Origin: Cricetomys ansorgei
Lineage: Eukaryota; Chordata; Mammalia; Rodentia; Nesomyidae
DNA: 64,000 nt
Reading direction: 5' to 3'
NCBI GenBank assembly: GCA_026225945.1
Contig: JAMJFZ010003581.1
Span: forward strand, 4,404,501-4,468,500
Position numbers and translations under genes: made by a program. The notes beneath the pieces were generated by a model that made no database searches, had not been told where the DNA came from, and was given only the letters and a program-made list of their open reading frames with translations. Shown here piece by piece: positions 29,640-40,529 of this stretch. Position 1 is the stretch's first letter. The number at the start of each line of letters is the position of its first letter.

Positions 29640-30240
29640 CATCACCCAAACCCAGACACCAAGCAGGCTCACTGATATCTTGCAAACACCAAGACATCCC
29701 ACAGGTCCCCCAACATCCCACAGTCACCAGAGGCAACTGGTCATCCCTCAGGGATCCAACCTCACACAGGCAACTCCCTCAGGTACCCAGACATCACACA
29801 GGCACCTGGTCATCTGGCTGTCACCTGGACTTCCACAGGCACCAAGGCCTCCCACAGGCACCTTGAGTTCCAACAGGCACCCAGACATCCTGTAGGCACC
29901 AGGGCTTCCCACAGGGACCAGGACCTCCCCCTCCCCCCCACAGGCACCAGGGTATCACACAGGCATCCGGACATTCCACAGGAACCAGGACTTCCCCCAG
30001 GCTCCAAGGCATCCCACAGACACCTGAGTATCATGAAGGAACCGGGCAAACCTGCAGACACCCATACATCTCATAGGCACTCAGCTGTCCCACAGGCACC
30101 CAGAAATTCTGCAGGCACATGGACATTACACAAGTACCCAGATATCACACAGGTGCCCTGGCCATCCCTCAGGTACCTGGACTCGCACAAGTACCTGGTC
30201 ATCCAGCAGTCACTTCGGCCTCCAGCAGGAGCTAGCCAGG
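29640..30240. repeat. Degenerate minisatellite, unit about 19-20 bp
   Basis: The repeated word is acaggcacc followed by a variable ccagGacatccc-like half. Clear adjacent units lie around 29830-29920 and 30085-30200. About 30 degenerate units fit in 600 bp. The array keeps open frames on both strands (for example 117 codons from 29542), an expected by-product of stop-poor repeat units. Confidence 0.85.
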
Positions 30241-30429
30241 ATTTTTGAAAGTGTGTCACTTGGCATTGATCAGCTGTATGCAGTGTTCTAATGTTTCCCT
30301 TTCCCTGGGTGCTGGCATAATGAGGTGAATTTAATCTCATAGCCACACTTGCAGTGTGGGAGGAAAAGCACTTTCTGATCATTGTGCTCATAGATTCATA
30401 TCCTGGTTAAATTGCTCGTGAAGCAATGT

Positions 30430-30560
30430 ATTTTATTTTACTTTATTTTGTTTTATTTTTTGAGACAAGACTTCATTATGCAGTCTAAACTGTCCTGGAA
30501 CTCACAGAGATCAGCCTGCCTCTGCCTTGGATTAAAGGTGTCTGTTACTGTATCTAGTCA
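30430..30560 (-). mobile_element. B1 SINE, antisense, internally deleted
   Basis: 'tttttgagacaagacttcat', tcctggaactcacagagatca and tgccttggattaaaggtg are B1 complements. Confidence 0.85.
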
Positions 30561-31170
30561 ATAATGATTTTGAGTTACACTGCACTCCGACCTCACCTCT
30601 CAACCCTAAAAAGTGGGAGGTCATTCACAGTATGGGGAACTCACTCATATTTTCTACTATTCGTGAAAATGCATGCTAGTTCCTTTACAAATGTCAGAAG
30701 CACGTGAACACTTCCTGAGCAGAGTCTACCAGTCAGAGCTGAAAGGTAAATAGGTGTGATCAATGATTCTTTCTCACCAGTCCGCGTTCTCTGGTTCTTT
30801 TATCCCAACTTTCCATCATCCCCAGTGTTTAGTCCTTGGTGTCTATTTACCCATAACCACTGCTTTCACTGTTTCACAAAGCTTCAGTAATGTGTCAGTG
30901 GGTGTCGTGTTTTTAGTTAGGAGACAGGTTCCTTTGGAATCATCACCAGTCATGGCTGGTGTTAACCATGGTATTTTGTGGCTACCAGGTATCTAACATG
31001 AAACAAGGAAACAGTCAGGTTTTAATCTATAACGTGTGTGATGGGTTGGGGATGTTAGGATTGTTCTTTCTACTATGCCTCCTTAAAAAAAGTTTTCATC
31101 GTTATTTAGGCTTTTCCTCCAGCTTTGGAAGGGTTCCTAGAGTTTCCTTTGATAGTTGTCATTGTTGTCA
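30561..31170. other. No recognised feature
   Basis: Unassigned sequence upstream of the CAG array. The 186-codon open frame that starts at 30959 runs into the array, but its non-repeat part is not recognisable. Confidence 0.45.
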
Positions 31171-31216
31171 GCATCAACATCAGCAGCATCAGCAGCAGCA
31201 GCAGCATCAGCAGCAT

Positions 31217-31249
<33 letters not shown>

Positions 31250-31421
31250 CAGCAGCAGCGGCAGCAGCGGCAGCATCAGCAGCAGCAGCAGCATCAGCAG
31301 CATCAGCAGCAGCAGCAGCATCAGCAGCAGCAGCATCAGCAGCAGCAGCGGCAGCGGCAGCATCAGCAGCATCAGCAGCAGCAGCAGCATCAGCAGCATC
31401 AGCATCAGCAGCAGCGGCAAC
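31171..31421 (+). repeat. Interrupted CAG trinucleotide array (CAG/CAT/CGG)
   Basis: About 250 bp of uninterrupted triplet phase: mainly CAG with CAT after every two to nine CAGs and scattered CGG. The longest pure run is about nine CAG near 31218-31246. The array is open in several frames on both strands (poly-Gln/His, poly-Ser/Ile, poly-Ala and poly-Leu/Met), a property of the repeat. I see no exon signals, no SINE origin and no flanking gene. Confidence 0.95.
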
Positions 31422-31493
31422 ATAGGAACCAGATAGGAAGTCTGAATCCCAGCTTCCTTCTCCCTCCAAGCAGCACCTCAACAACATCTCACG

Positions 31494-31625
31494 CCGGGCA
31501 AGGTCATGGATGCCTGTAATCCCCATCACTTGTGTAGCAGAAGCAGAGGAATCAACAGGAATTTGAGGCCAGCCTAGTCTACAAAGAAAGTTCCAGGGTG
31601 ACTGGGGTTGGACTATCTTGAAACA
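31494..31625 (+). mobile_element. B1 SINE, sense, diverged
   Basis: 'ggtcatggatgcctgtaatc' and 'aggccagcctagtctacaaa' are B1 landmarks. Confidence 0.75.
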
Positions 31626-31718
31626 ACGAAACGAATGAGTTAGATGGTTTCAGTGTACTACGTTAGTACTACTTACCTCAGAACACTAAAGTCTTTAACT
31701 TAGTATTGCTGTTGGTGG

Positions 31719-31719
<1 letters not shown>

Positions 31720-31767
<48 letters not shown>

Positions 31768-32085
31768 CGCTTGTGTGTTGTTATAGACTGTACTCAGGGC
31801 CATGCTAGGCGAGTACCTAGCTGAGTTTCCAGATCTCGGTGTTTGAGACAATAAATTCTTATGTGGGTGACAGGGATTCAAACTCGGACCCTCAAACTTG
31901 CACAGCAAATGCTCTTACTCACTGGGCCAGTTCCCTATCCCTATTTTGGTTTTCTGAAACAGTATTTTACTTATCTCTGACTTTGAATTTGCTTTGCAGC
32001 AGTGACTGACCTCAAGTCCCTGATCCTCCTGCATCAACCTCCCAGGGGCTGGGAATACAGGTATGCAACCCCACAAAGGATAACG
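31720..32085 (-). mobile_element. (TG)n tract, antisense B2-like and B4-like SINEs
   Basis: A (TG)n tract lies at about 31724-31758. It is followed by a B2-like complement ('agggattcaaactcggaccc', ending cactgggccagttccctatccc, to 31945). A B4-like complement ('aagtccctgatcctcctgca', ggggctgggaatacagg) then runs to 32085. Confidence 0.65.
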
Positions 32086-32109
32086 AGGGTTTTCTCTCTT
32101 TCTATTTTA

Positions 32110-32307
32110 AATCTTATTTTTTACATTATTTATTTCGTGGGAGGCGGGGCCCACATGTCATGGTATTCAAGCGGAAGTCAGAAGACAACTCACAGAGATC
32201 AGTTCTCTTCTTGAGCCGTGTGAGTTCTGGGTGCTGAACTCTGTTCATCGGGCCATCAGGCTTAGTCGCAGGGACCTTTCACCAACAGGCCATCTGGCTG
32301 GCCCTAA
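32110..32307 (-). mobile_element. B3/B2 SINE, antisense
   Basis: 'agtcagaagacaactcacag' and 'ggccatcaggcttagtcgca' are complements of the B3 body; ends 'gccatctggctggccc'. Confidence 0.75.
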
Positions 32308-33255
32308 AGGGAGATTTCTTGACAAAGAAAAATTTTTATCATAGACATCACATGGTTAGGAAAATCACCAGCAGCCAGCAGTCCTGCAGTCACTCAGAGT
32401 GATTGAGGCTCAGAGGCAAGCCCGAGTCACGGAGGGCCTGGACTTTCTGCCCCAGGCAAGTCATCTTTCTCTAGCCTCTGAGCTTTTCCCCCAGTCACTG
32501 GTGGAGAGTGTATCTAACACAGTGTCTGCAGCAGCACCGTCGCTGGAGTCAGGTTTCTGGTCATGGGTCACATCACAGTTTGAAGTTAAGTAGTTTCTTC
32601 CTCCACACCCAGTGAATTCGAGGTGGAATCACTGGGATGTATGTTGACTTTCAGGGGTGCCTGTGTGTATCGCTGAGAACAGGGAGGGTTGTCTTCCTGG
32701 TTCTAGTCAATGATTAACTTTAGCAGGTGACTTTTCTAAAGGGTGTGTGTGTGTGTGTGTGTGTGTGATATCTCTCTTCCAAATAGGTCCCTGGCTTAGT
32801 AACAAAGGGTTGTCATTCTCATTGACAACACTAAGAAAGAAAAAAGCTGTCCCCAATTCCAACCTGTTCAGGCATCTCTCCCTTAGCGGAAAGGGGAAAT
32901 CCACAGTGCTCTGATCACCTAGGGCAGGATAAACTTTTCTACTTGATTCTTTTAGCCTGTGGGAGTCCAGAGGTTCATTCTGTGGCACATACCTATAAGG
33001 GACTGCGATTGAAGCTGAGTGTTAAGCACGCCACAGAGGAAAAAGTCCCAGATTGTCATTCCTACTCACTTCCCACTAGAGATATCAGAATGTGTTTTGA
33101 TTTATGGTCAAGACTGGCCAGTGAAGAGGCATCTAATAAAGGTTTGATAGGTGTCTGTAGTTACTGCTCATGTGCCTGATGTTACCATTTTCTTGTCTTC
33201 TCTTTAAATTTCGGCTTCTTAACTGCCTTTTTAAGTTTCTACTTAAAGAACTATC
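32308..33255. other. No recognised feature apart from a (TG)n tract
   Basis: A (TG)n microsatellite lies at 32742-32767. The rest is unassigned; several 60-90 codon frames have no recognisable product. Confidence 0.5.
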
Positions 33256-33259
33256 TCCA

Positions 33260-33420
33260 GATTGTTCTGTGCCTGGAATCCCAACATTTTGGAGGTGGAG
33301 GCAGGAGGGTCAGGAGTTCAAGTTCATGTTCAGCAATACAGACTTTGATATCAGCCTGAGCAACATGAGACTCTGTCTCCAAAACAAAACAAAACAAAAA
33401 AAAAACAAAAAACAAAGTAG
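33260..33420 (+). mobile_element. B4/proto-B1-like SINE, sense
   Basis: 'gtgcctggaatcccaacatt', 'gaggcaggagggtcaggagt' and gagcaacatgagactctgtctcc precede an A-rich tail. Confidence 0.7.
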
Positions 33421-33437
33421 ATATATTATCTTCAATT

Positions 33438-33800
33438 AAGAAAATGCCTCCCTATCATACTGGCCCACAGGCAAGACTACAGGGCATTTTCTTGATTAAT
33501 GATTGATGTGGGTAGGCTCAGCCCATTGGGGGACAATCCCACCCATGGAGTTGCCATTCTGGGTTGTATTGGGAAGCAGGCTGGGCAAGCCAAAGGAGCA
33601 AGTAATAAGCATCATACCTCCGTGGCCTCTGCTTCAATTCCTGCCTCCAGGTTCCTGCTCTGACTTCTCTTCATGAAGGGACTGTGAGGAACTGTAAGTA
33701 ACTGAAGGACTGTAAGCCATAAATTGAAGTTAACCCTTTGTTCTCCAAACTGCTTTTGGTCATTTGTATTTATTACAGCAACAGAAACCTATGTAGGATA
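33438..33800 (+). mobile_element. ORR1-like MaLR LTR, sense
   Basis: 'gcattttcttgattaatgat' with tgatgtgggtaggctcagccc, 'aggctgggcaagccaaagga' and a 3' end 'attacagcaacagaaaccta'. The 5' end is partly missing. Confidence 0.85.
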
Positions 33801-34191
33801 ATCTCCAAATAGCAAGCCTGTCATTGGATAAATGAGCTCATTATTTTGTCCAGTCAAAGCAGTATTTCCTCTGAATTTTCCCATCTTATGCCCTTTTCTC
33901 AAGCTCTTTGGTACAGCGTTTGACTTAATTTACTACTCAAAGTTTTTTCATGGTTTCGTAAGTTTGATTATGTAAGGCTGTCCTGTAGGTCTGTTCTGAT
34001 GTTGGCTGCAGTCTAGGTGCTGTCAAGAGCGGGATTGTGGTTCTTGCCTTAGAGAAGAGAGGGACAATTGGGATAGTAAGGGTTTATTACACAAATCATC
34101 CTTTTGAATGTATGTTAGTTAACTAGTCACACTAAAATATGAGGGGAAAAGCAACAAATCAGAACAAAATGCAAGGTAAGAAAAGCAAGTG
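33801..34191. other. No recognised feature
   Basis: Unassigned sequence without a convincing repeat or exon. Confidence 0.5.
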
Positions 34192-34375
34192 ACAGGCCAG
34201 TGTGACGACTCAATGGGTGGGGGCTGTTGCTTGTGTACCTGATATCTCCGGCTTGATTGTCCGGCCTCACAGGGTGGAAGGAGAGAGCTGCCTCTCAAGG
34301 ATTTTTCTTTGACTGCCACGCAGGCACTGCGGTTCTAAAACACATAAACTTACACAAAGTAAACACGTAAGTGTG
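34192..34375 (+). mobile_element. B3 SINE, sense, diverged
   Basis: 'gccagtgtgacgactcaatg', 'ggctgttgcttgtgtacctg' and 'ctcacagggtggaaggagag' match a B3 body; ends with acacataaacttacac. Confidence 0.7.
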
Positions 34376-34401
34376 ATTTTTAAAAAGGAAAAAAAAAAAA
34401 A

Positions 34402-34545
34402 AGTTGAGCGTTGTGGTATACAGCTTTAATCCCAGCACTCAGGAGGCAGGGGCACGTGGTTCTCTGAGTTTGAGGCCAGCCTGATCTACAGAGTGAGAGA
34501 GTTCCAGGACAGTCAGGGCTACACAGAGAACACCTCTGTCCTCTA
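34402..34545 (+). mobile_element. B1 SINE, sense
   Basis: 'gcgttgtggtatacagcttt' with aatcccagcactcaggagg and 'cagtcagggctacacagaga'. Confidence 0.9.
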
Positions 34546-34689
34546 TCCCACCCACAAATAATCCAAATTCCTGATGTGATTTAGTTTGCAGGTGTACTTG
34601 AGTCCACGCACTTGCTTCTGCTGGGGAGCTAAGAGAGGAGAGTTAGGTCTGGAGGCATTAGCTCCGTCGGCGTGAGTTACAACAGAGGG

Positions 34690-34830
34690 TCACATGGTTC
34701 AACAGCATCGGTTTGTTTTGGAGACAGGGTCTTCCCATGTTGCCCGGCTTGGTCTCCAACTCACCATCCTCCTGTCCCAGGCTTGGTAATAGCAGACACC
34801 TCACATCACATCGCCCAACCTGAGATTGAA
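34690..34830 (-). mobile_element. B4-like SINE, antisense
   Basis: 'ttggagacagggtcttccca' with tgttgcccggcttggtctcc and caccatcctcctgtcccagg. Confidence 0.65.
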
Positions 34831-35264
34831 TTTTGATGGTCATAGAGGTAAAGTGGCTGCTGTCCTTGGTTGCTTGCTTCACAAGCTCAAGATTCCAGAG
34901 ACTGTAGCTCAAGTAGTCGATTCTCTGGCCACCGAGTTCGGCCCTGAACTCTTTAGAAGTGTCTGTGGGAAGCTGAGCTCGGTTTAGTTAATTAGTCAAC
35001 CAACAGTTCGAAGGCCACTGAAGTCAATTCGCTGCTTAGCCCAGAGTAGATTATGTTCTTTACAACCAAATCTTGAGACTCTTGACCTACAAACTGCATA
35101 AATATATGTGGCTCGATAAGCAGAATAATGCCTCTCAGTGTCTATATACTAATTTCTGGAAGCTGAGACTATTACACAGTGCACGGCCAATGGGAATTAA
35201 GATAGAATTAATGTTGCCAATTAGAGTGTCCTAGATTATCCAGTGGGCCTAAAATAATTGCAAG
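34831..35264. other. No recognised feature
   Basis: Unassigned sequence. Confidence 0.5.
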
Positions 35265-35620
35265 CAGCAGGAGGCTGGGATGCTGATGCTTTCTGTAATC
35301 CCACTCAGGAAGCAAAAGTCGGTGGACAATAAGTTCCAGGCTATCCAGGGGCTGGGAGATAGATTAGTCAGTAAAGTGCTTGCTACAGAAGCATGAAGAC
35401 CTGCGTCTGATCTCCATCACACACACAAAAAGCCAACGTGGTGGTGCACAAATTTCAGCAGAGCATAGGTAGACACAGGAGGATCCCACCAAGGACCCCC
35501 TGCCTCAAAACAAAGGTGAAGATTCCCGAGGATCGGCATCTAATGCTGACCACTGCCTTCCACATGCGCACACGTGAACACTCTACATCTGCCTCCCCCC
35601 GCTACATACGTAAAAGTAGA
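35265..35620 (+). mobile_element. B4 fragment followed by a RSINE1-type SINE, sense
   Basis: The B4 scrap (35265-35345) shows 'ctgtaatcccactcaggaag'. The RSINE1-type element (35350-35620) has 'ggggctgggagatagattag', tgcttgctacagaagcatg, 'ccaacgtggtggtgcacaaa' and 'gatcggcatctaatgctgac' in order, ending with cacacgtgaacac. Confidence 0.7.
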
Positions 35621-36365
35621 GGAAAGGAAAGCCAAGTGTTAGTCAGAGGGAGAACGAGGCTCAAGAAGAAATGCAAAGTTGTTGGTTCTAAGGATATAAA
35701 AAGGAGCAGAAGCTATGTGGGCAGGCGCCATAGGATAGAAAGTGCGATGAATTCCATACAGAGTAAAGATGAGCGTTAAGAAAAGGTTTGGGCAGAGCAT
35801 CCTATCCTTTCCAAGTCGATGAATGTCCATACAGTCTTTGGTTTTCATTTATTTGTAAATTTAAAAAGAGTTTGGTGGTTTGGTGGTTCTAGGAATGATT
35901 GTATGGCTTGGACAACTAAGGTGTGTGTGGTGACATACCCCGGTCACACCAGCATTTTGGAGGCTAAGGCAGGAAGAAGTAGAATTCTGAAATATGAAGA
36001 GCATTCATCTCAAAAGGGAGGAAATAAAGCGTTCTGGGAAGTCAGTGCCACATACTTTGGTTTACGAGACAGGCTCTCCTCAGTTATCACTGGGGAAACA
36101 AGGAAGCTCATAAAATTGGTAGCAACATTACAGGAGCACCTAACCAGGCAAGGATATTCAAAAACTGGATCGTGGTTACCTACAGACCACTGTTAAAGTG
36201 AGCATATATGAAACATTGTACAAGACACATTACAGTGACCGCAAGAGCATCGGAGCCGGCAAGAGCGAGGAGAAACTGTGTTTTTGCTCTATAATGTCAG
36301 ACTAAAATATTTGACTTCTAAAATTCATGTATGATTTTTATCTCTCACTCATCATTGCTGAGTAG
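35621..36365. other. No recognised feature apart from a B4 scrap at 35920-35995
   Basis: The scrap reads 'cagcattttggaggctaagg' with caggaagaa. Open frames of 113 and 125 codons overlap here but show no recognisable protein family. Confidence 0.45.
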
Positions 36366-36369
36366 GATG

Positions 36370-36663
36370 TGCATTTGCATGATGGTGGGTGTGTGGGTGC
36401 ATGTGTGTGAGTGTGGGTGCATGCCTGGCACAGCAAAGCCAGAGGTTTCCTCCTCAGTCGCTTGCCTACCTTGTCTTTAGAGATGGGTTCTCTCACTAAA
36501 TCTGGAGCTCACTGACTCAGCTGTACTAACTGGCCGTCAAGTCCACGGGGTCCTCCTGCCTCTCCCTCCCTGAATCTTGGCCGTGTGGGTGCCAAGGATC
36601 CAGAGTGGGGTCCACGTGATTACATGGCAAGCAACTTTATCGAATGAGCCATTTCCCAGGCCC
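36370..36663 (-). mobile_element. RSINE1/B4-type SINE, antisense
   Basis: 'tctctcactaaatctggagc' with tcactgactcagctgtac, 'ggtcctcctgcctctccctc' and 'aatgagccatttcccaggcc' are complements in the expected order. Confidence 0.7.
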
Positions 36664-37106
36664 TAAAATTTAAACAGTAAAGTTGGAATGATAATTGTAA
36701 CAACAAATTTGCCTTTATTCTAACTTGACAGGATTTTAATCTATGATAGTGAGATCCAGCAATGATCACTTTCTGCTAAAACTTGATTTTAACACTCCGT
36801 CTGGAATCTAGCCAAAGTGTGCATTTAATGTACTCACCATGCTCTGCCGGGCTACTTTTCTACTGAATGTTTACATATGTCGGAACATGGCAATAGGAGG
36901 ATAAACATCAACTCGGAGCTATACAAGACAGTTTACAACCTCTGTTACCTGGCCTAGAGCTTGTGTTTCTGTTTTGACTCATTCTTTCTTGCAAAGGCAA
37001 GTCCCTTTTGTTATTCTAAACAATTAAAGCAGTTTACACTCTGATGGCTAGTAATCAGCAAGAGGGGATGCCCAACACAATTGTGTATTACACATTATGA
37101 AATAGC
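36664..37106. other. No recognised feature
   Basis: Unassigned AT-rich sequence. Confidence 0.5.
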
Positions 37107-37222
37107 GTGGCTGGGTGTGGTGGCTCACGCCTGTAATCCTAGCTCTCAGGATGCTGAGAGCAGGAGAATTGCTATGAATCCAAGGCCAGCCTGGGATACA
37201 TACTGAGAACTGTCGCAAACAA
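37107..37222 (+). mobile_element. B1-like SINE, sense, 3' part shortened
   Basis: 'ggctgggtgtggtggctcac' with gcctgtaatcctagctc, then 'ccaaggccagcctgggatac'. Confidence 0.8.
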
Positions 37223-37324
37223 ACATATATAAAATACTGAAGCATAAACATAGGAATAGATAGAGTGAAGTTCAGCAACTGATCAGTTATGTGCAGAATC
37301 AGGTATACGATTCAGTGGTGATTC

Positions 37325-37545
37325 ATTTTATTTATTACTTATTTACTTTTATGTGGATGAGGGTTTTGCCTTTATATGTGTATGTACACTGTGTGTGTGT
37401 GCTGGTGCCCTCAGAAGTCAGAAGAGGGTGTCAGGTCCTCTGGAACTGGAGCTGTAGATACCTGTGAGCTACCACATCATTGCTGGGAACTGAAACCAGA
37501 TCCTCTGCAGAGAGCAACAAGTGCTCTTAGACCACTGAGCCATAT
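37325..37545 (-). mobile_element. B2 SINE, antisense
   Basis: 'caggtcctctggaactggag' and 'gctgggaactgaaaccagat' with the head complement 'accactgagccatatcttca'. Confidence 0.85.
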
Positions 37546-37689
37546 CTTCAGATATATATGCCTTCTCAAACATTATGAATTACTCACTAGTCACTGAGAA
37601 AAGAATAAACCAATCTAAGTACAATCTTTGTAGCCTCAAATCAAATCCAGATACATCACAATTTTACTTGTAAAAAAAAATAACAGTAT

Positions 37690-37970
37690 GCCCATCCCAG
37701 GGGATCTGGCACCCTCTTTTGGCCTCTCAGGCAGCTGCACTCATATGCGGGGTACCCACAGATAGACATACATAATTTTTAAAAAGGGGGGCTAAAGGCA
37801 TGGCCAAACAGTTAAGTGTGCTTACTGCTCTTTCAGAGTACCTGAGTTAGGGGTCCCACCACTCCTATTGGGCAACTCCTAACTGTCTATAACTCCAGCT
37901 CCAGGAGATCGGATACCTTTTTCTGGCCTCCACAGGCATGCACGCACATCTGTTCACATAGCATGCCTGA
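37690..37970 (+). mobile_element. B2 3' fragment (37690-37785) then a B2 SINE (37787-37970), sense
   Basis: The first piece carries 'aggggatctggcaccctctt'. The second has head 'ggggctaaaggcatggccaa' (diverged), 'aactccagctccaggagatc' and cttttttctggcctccac-like sequence. Confidence 0.75.
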
Positions 37971-38914
37971 GGTTCTAGTCTTGATCCAAGGCTCCTCGAG
38001 GAAAAAAGAAACTGTGTCCCTTGGATAAATAAATGAATGATTAGAAGTGATTTTCTCTCAGGCCTGTAGTTCACTGGCACCTCTCCCTCTCACACGAAAT
38101 TTGTTTAAGCTCAAATTCCTCTTTTTTCAAGGTTCTTTCCCTCAAAATAAAGCTTTCCCCTTGTACTTTCAATTCCTGTCTCTTCAAAAAGTCAGCAGGG
38201 AAGTGCCTTTCCCTTTCATTTTGATTTCAGAAACATGCCACTGGACACTCATTTCAGGAAGAGACACTGGTGTGGGAACTTATGTTAGACATGGAAAATT
38301 CTTGCCGGTGACCATGTCATTTCTGGAGTCCTTGGAAAAGTGCTGCTATGGCGACCAGAGGACCCTTTCATTCTGCAAATCTTTCTTTTCTTTTTTTTTT
38401 TTTTTTTTGGCCTACTTGGCTTCTGGAACATTCGATGTGTCTCTGAACACTAACTTGTTTTATATCTGCTTTTAGATTTAACCACACAAGCAGCGACTTC
38501 TTGTCTTGGGTACAAGGTTGCAACGGTGTAACAAGCTGAATTTCCTCATTCTTTGCTTTTCTTTTTTCTTTTTTAACATGTGAGAGGTAAAGTTTGAAGA
38601 ACAGCATGGTGGTTCTATGGTAGATAAAGAAACACACACACACACATACACACACACGAGTGTAAACAGAAATATGTTAGTGTGCATAGACAACAGACTG
38701 TAAAAGTCCAGCTTCCCTCAGTCAGGACTGGCTGCTCAGACGGGGAGCACCACACAGTCTGATCCATCCAAGCAGTATCTCACACAAACAGTATTTACTT
38801 CCTACTCTTTTGTATCCAGTAGCTCTTAGAAAAGTTTATGATCTAACAATTTAAAAAAATACATATGTATGTGTCTATTCTAAATGAATTTGTTCTGTTT
38901 TTAAAATATTTATT
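37971..38914. other. No recognised feature apart from simple tracts
   Basis: A T20 run at about 38389-38408 and a (CA)n tract at about 38634-38656. No named repeat or convincing exon; the 142-codon frame at 38047 ends in poly-Phe from the T run. Confidence 0.5.
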
Positions 38915-39065
38915 TGTTTATTTATTTACTTACTTACTGAGAAAGAGTCTTACCATGTAACTCTAGATGGCCTGGAACTCTCTATATAGATTAGGCCGAC
39001 CTTGAGTTTGAAGAGCTCCACCTGCCTCTGCCTCCTAATTAAAGGCATACACCACCATGCCTGGC
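38915..39065 (-). mobile_element. B1 SINE, antisense
   Basis: 'tctagatggcctggaactct', 'cacctgcctctgcctcctaa' and accaccatgcctggc, preceded by a TTTATTTACTTAC tail. Confidence 0.85.
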
Positions 39066-39079
39066 TTCAGTTTTAAAAA

Positions 39080-39298
39080 TATACACATTTCCAGATTTAT
39101 TTAATTGCATGTGTGTATGAATGTTTTGCCTACATGTGCATATGTGTACCATGTCTATGTCTTGTACACGTAGAGGTCAGAAGAAGGTGTTGGATACCCT
39201 GGAACTGGTCGTGAACCACACTATGGGAGCTGGGAATTGAGCCTGGGTCCATCTGCAAGAGCAACAAGTACTCTTAACTACTGAGCCATCCTTTCAGC
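39080..39298 (-). mobile_element. B2 SINE, antisense
   Basis: 'gttggataccctggaactgg', 'gctgggaattgagcctgggt' and 'ctactgagccatcctttcag'. Confidence 0.9.
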
Positions 39299-39359
39299 GT
39301 TTTTGAGGTTCATACCCGTCCCCCCTTCTCTCTGGGCACTAGTCAAGTCTGGCATAAAA

Positions 39360-39538
39360 CTTCTTCTGTGGCAGAGGATGATCTTGAATGTCTCAATCCT
39401 TCTGCCTCCACCTCCCAAGTGCTGGGATTCCAGGTATGTTGCTACTGCGCTTGTTTTATGCAGTGTTGGGGACTGAACCTACTGCCTTGTGCTTGTTAGG
39501 CAGCCACTCTACCAGCCTTGCTATACTCTCAGTCCTTG
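39360..39538 (-). mobile_element. B4 SINE, antisense
   Basis: 'tctgcctccacctcccaagt' with gctgggattccaggtat is the B1-like half; 'gttggggactgaacctactg' and ctctaccagcc are the ID-like half in complement. Confidence 0.8.
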
Positions 39539-39727
39539 GAATGGCATTCCTAATGGAATCTACATATGTAAAAAATAATTTAAAAGGATTACTTAATTGT
39601 CTAACAGGTAATGTTTACACTGAAAATAATAATGGGACACAAAGTAAACATGAATCATAAGTAATCATAGCTTGGGCAACATCTCCACCAAGAATGTGCT
39701 ATAGAGTCTCATTTATTCATTAGAAGT

Positions 39728-40035
39728 GTTTGTAGTTGGACGTGGTAGTATGTGACTGTAATCCCAGTACTTGGGGGAATGCTGAGGCAGGAGGATTGAG
39801 AATTTAAAGCCAGTTTAGTTTATCAGTGAAACTCTGTCTCACAAAAACCAATTTTGCTGTAACCATTGTAGTAATAATTCACCGATCATCGCCAAGCAGC
39901 AGTGGTGTACACCTTTAATCCCAGCACTTGGGAGGCAGTGGCAGGCAGATCTGTGAGTTTGGTCTAGAGAGTGAGTTCCAGGACAGCTAGAGTTACAACA
40001 GAGAAACCTTGTCTTGGAAAAAAAAAAAAAAAATC
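39728..40035 (+). mobile_element. B4-like (39728-39845) and B1 (39893-40035) SINEs, sense
   Basis: The B4-like copy has 'gtgactgtaatcccagtact' and 'gtgaaactctgtctcacaaa'. The B1 has 'ggtgtacacctttaatccca' and the variant arm 'gagttacaacagagaaacct', with an A tail at 40018-40033. Confidence 0.85.
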
Positions 40036-40529
40036 TTGATCTGAAGCCTTGAAGATGTCAAGAGAAAATTTTTCATTCTTTCAAATACTGTCAAATTGAA
40101 TTTAGTTGTTTTTTTGTTTTCTGGTTATGCTAGACGCCCAAGACCTTGTATATGTGAGGGAGGGACGTGCTCTCCACTGAATAACACGCCTGTCAGTCTC
40201 TTAGCCTGTCACTGCTGAGAGCTTCCCACATGCCCTTAGCTGAGGAGAGAGAACATAGCGATGCAGGGGACAGTCCCAGACTCAGAGGACTTCACCCATA
40301 TAAAAGGAAATGAAAGTTGCATGGAAATAACATTTTATAAGAGAAAATGCACCAAATACCCAGAAGAGGTTTAAGCACAGGTTTTATTCTTTTTTTTTTT
40401 TTTTTTGAGGCACACATTCAAGAAAAGTCATGGAGAAGAGGGCAAGAAACACCAGGAAGGGGTGTGTTATTATACTGAAGCTGGACTCCCTCTCTTTAGT
40501 TATTTAGTATTTATTTAGTTAGACCCATT
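40036..40529. other. No recognised feature; poly-T at 40388-40406
   Basis: Unassigned sequence; the 19-base T run is the only simple tract. Confidence 0.5.

Noticed and set aside
29542..29895. 117-codon frame with Pro/Thr/His-rich repeats
   Set aside because: Generated by the 20-bp minisatellite. Other frames and the minus strand are open too, as expected of a stop-poor repeat.
30959..31519. 186-codon open frame with poly-Gln/His
   Set aside because: The length comes from the CAG/CAT array, which is open in several frames on both strands. The non-repeat part is unrecognisable, and no exon signals or gene context are visible.
35438..36196. Overlapping 113- and 125-codon frames as a small gene
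   Set aside because: The first lies largely in a RSINE1-type element and the second has no recognisable family, start context or splice signals.
38047..38475. 142-codon frame as a gene
   Set aside because: The C-terminal part is poly-Phe from a T run and there is no recognisable domain or splice context.
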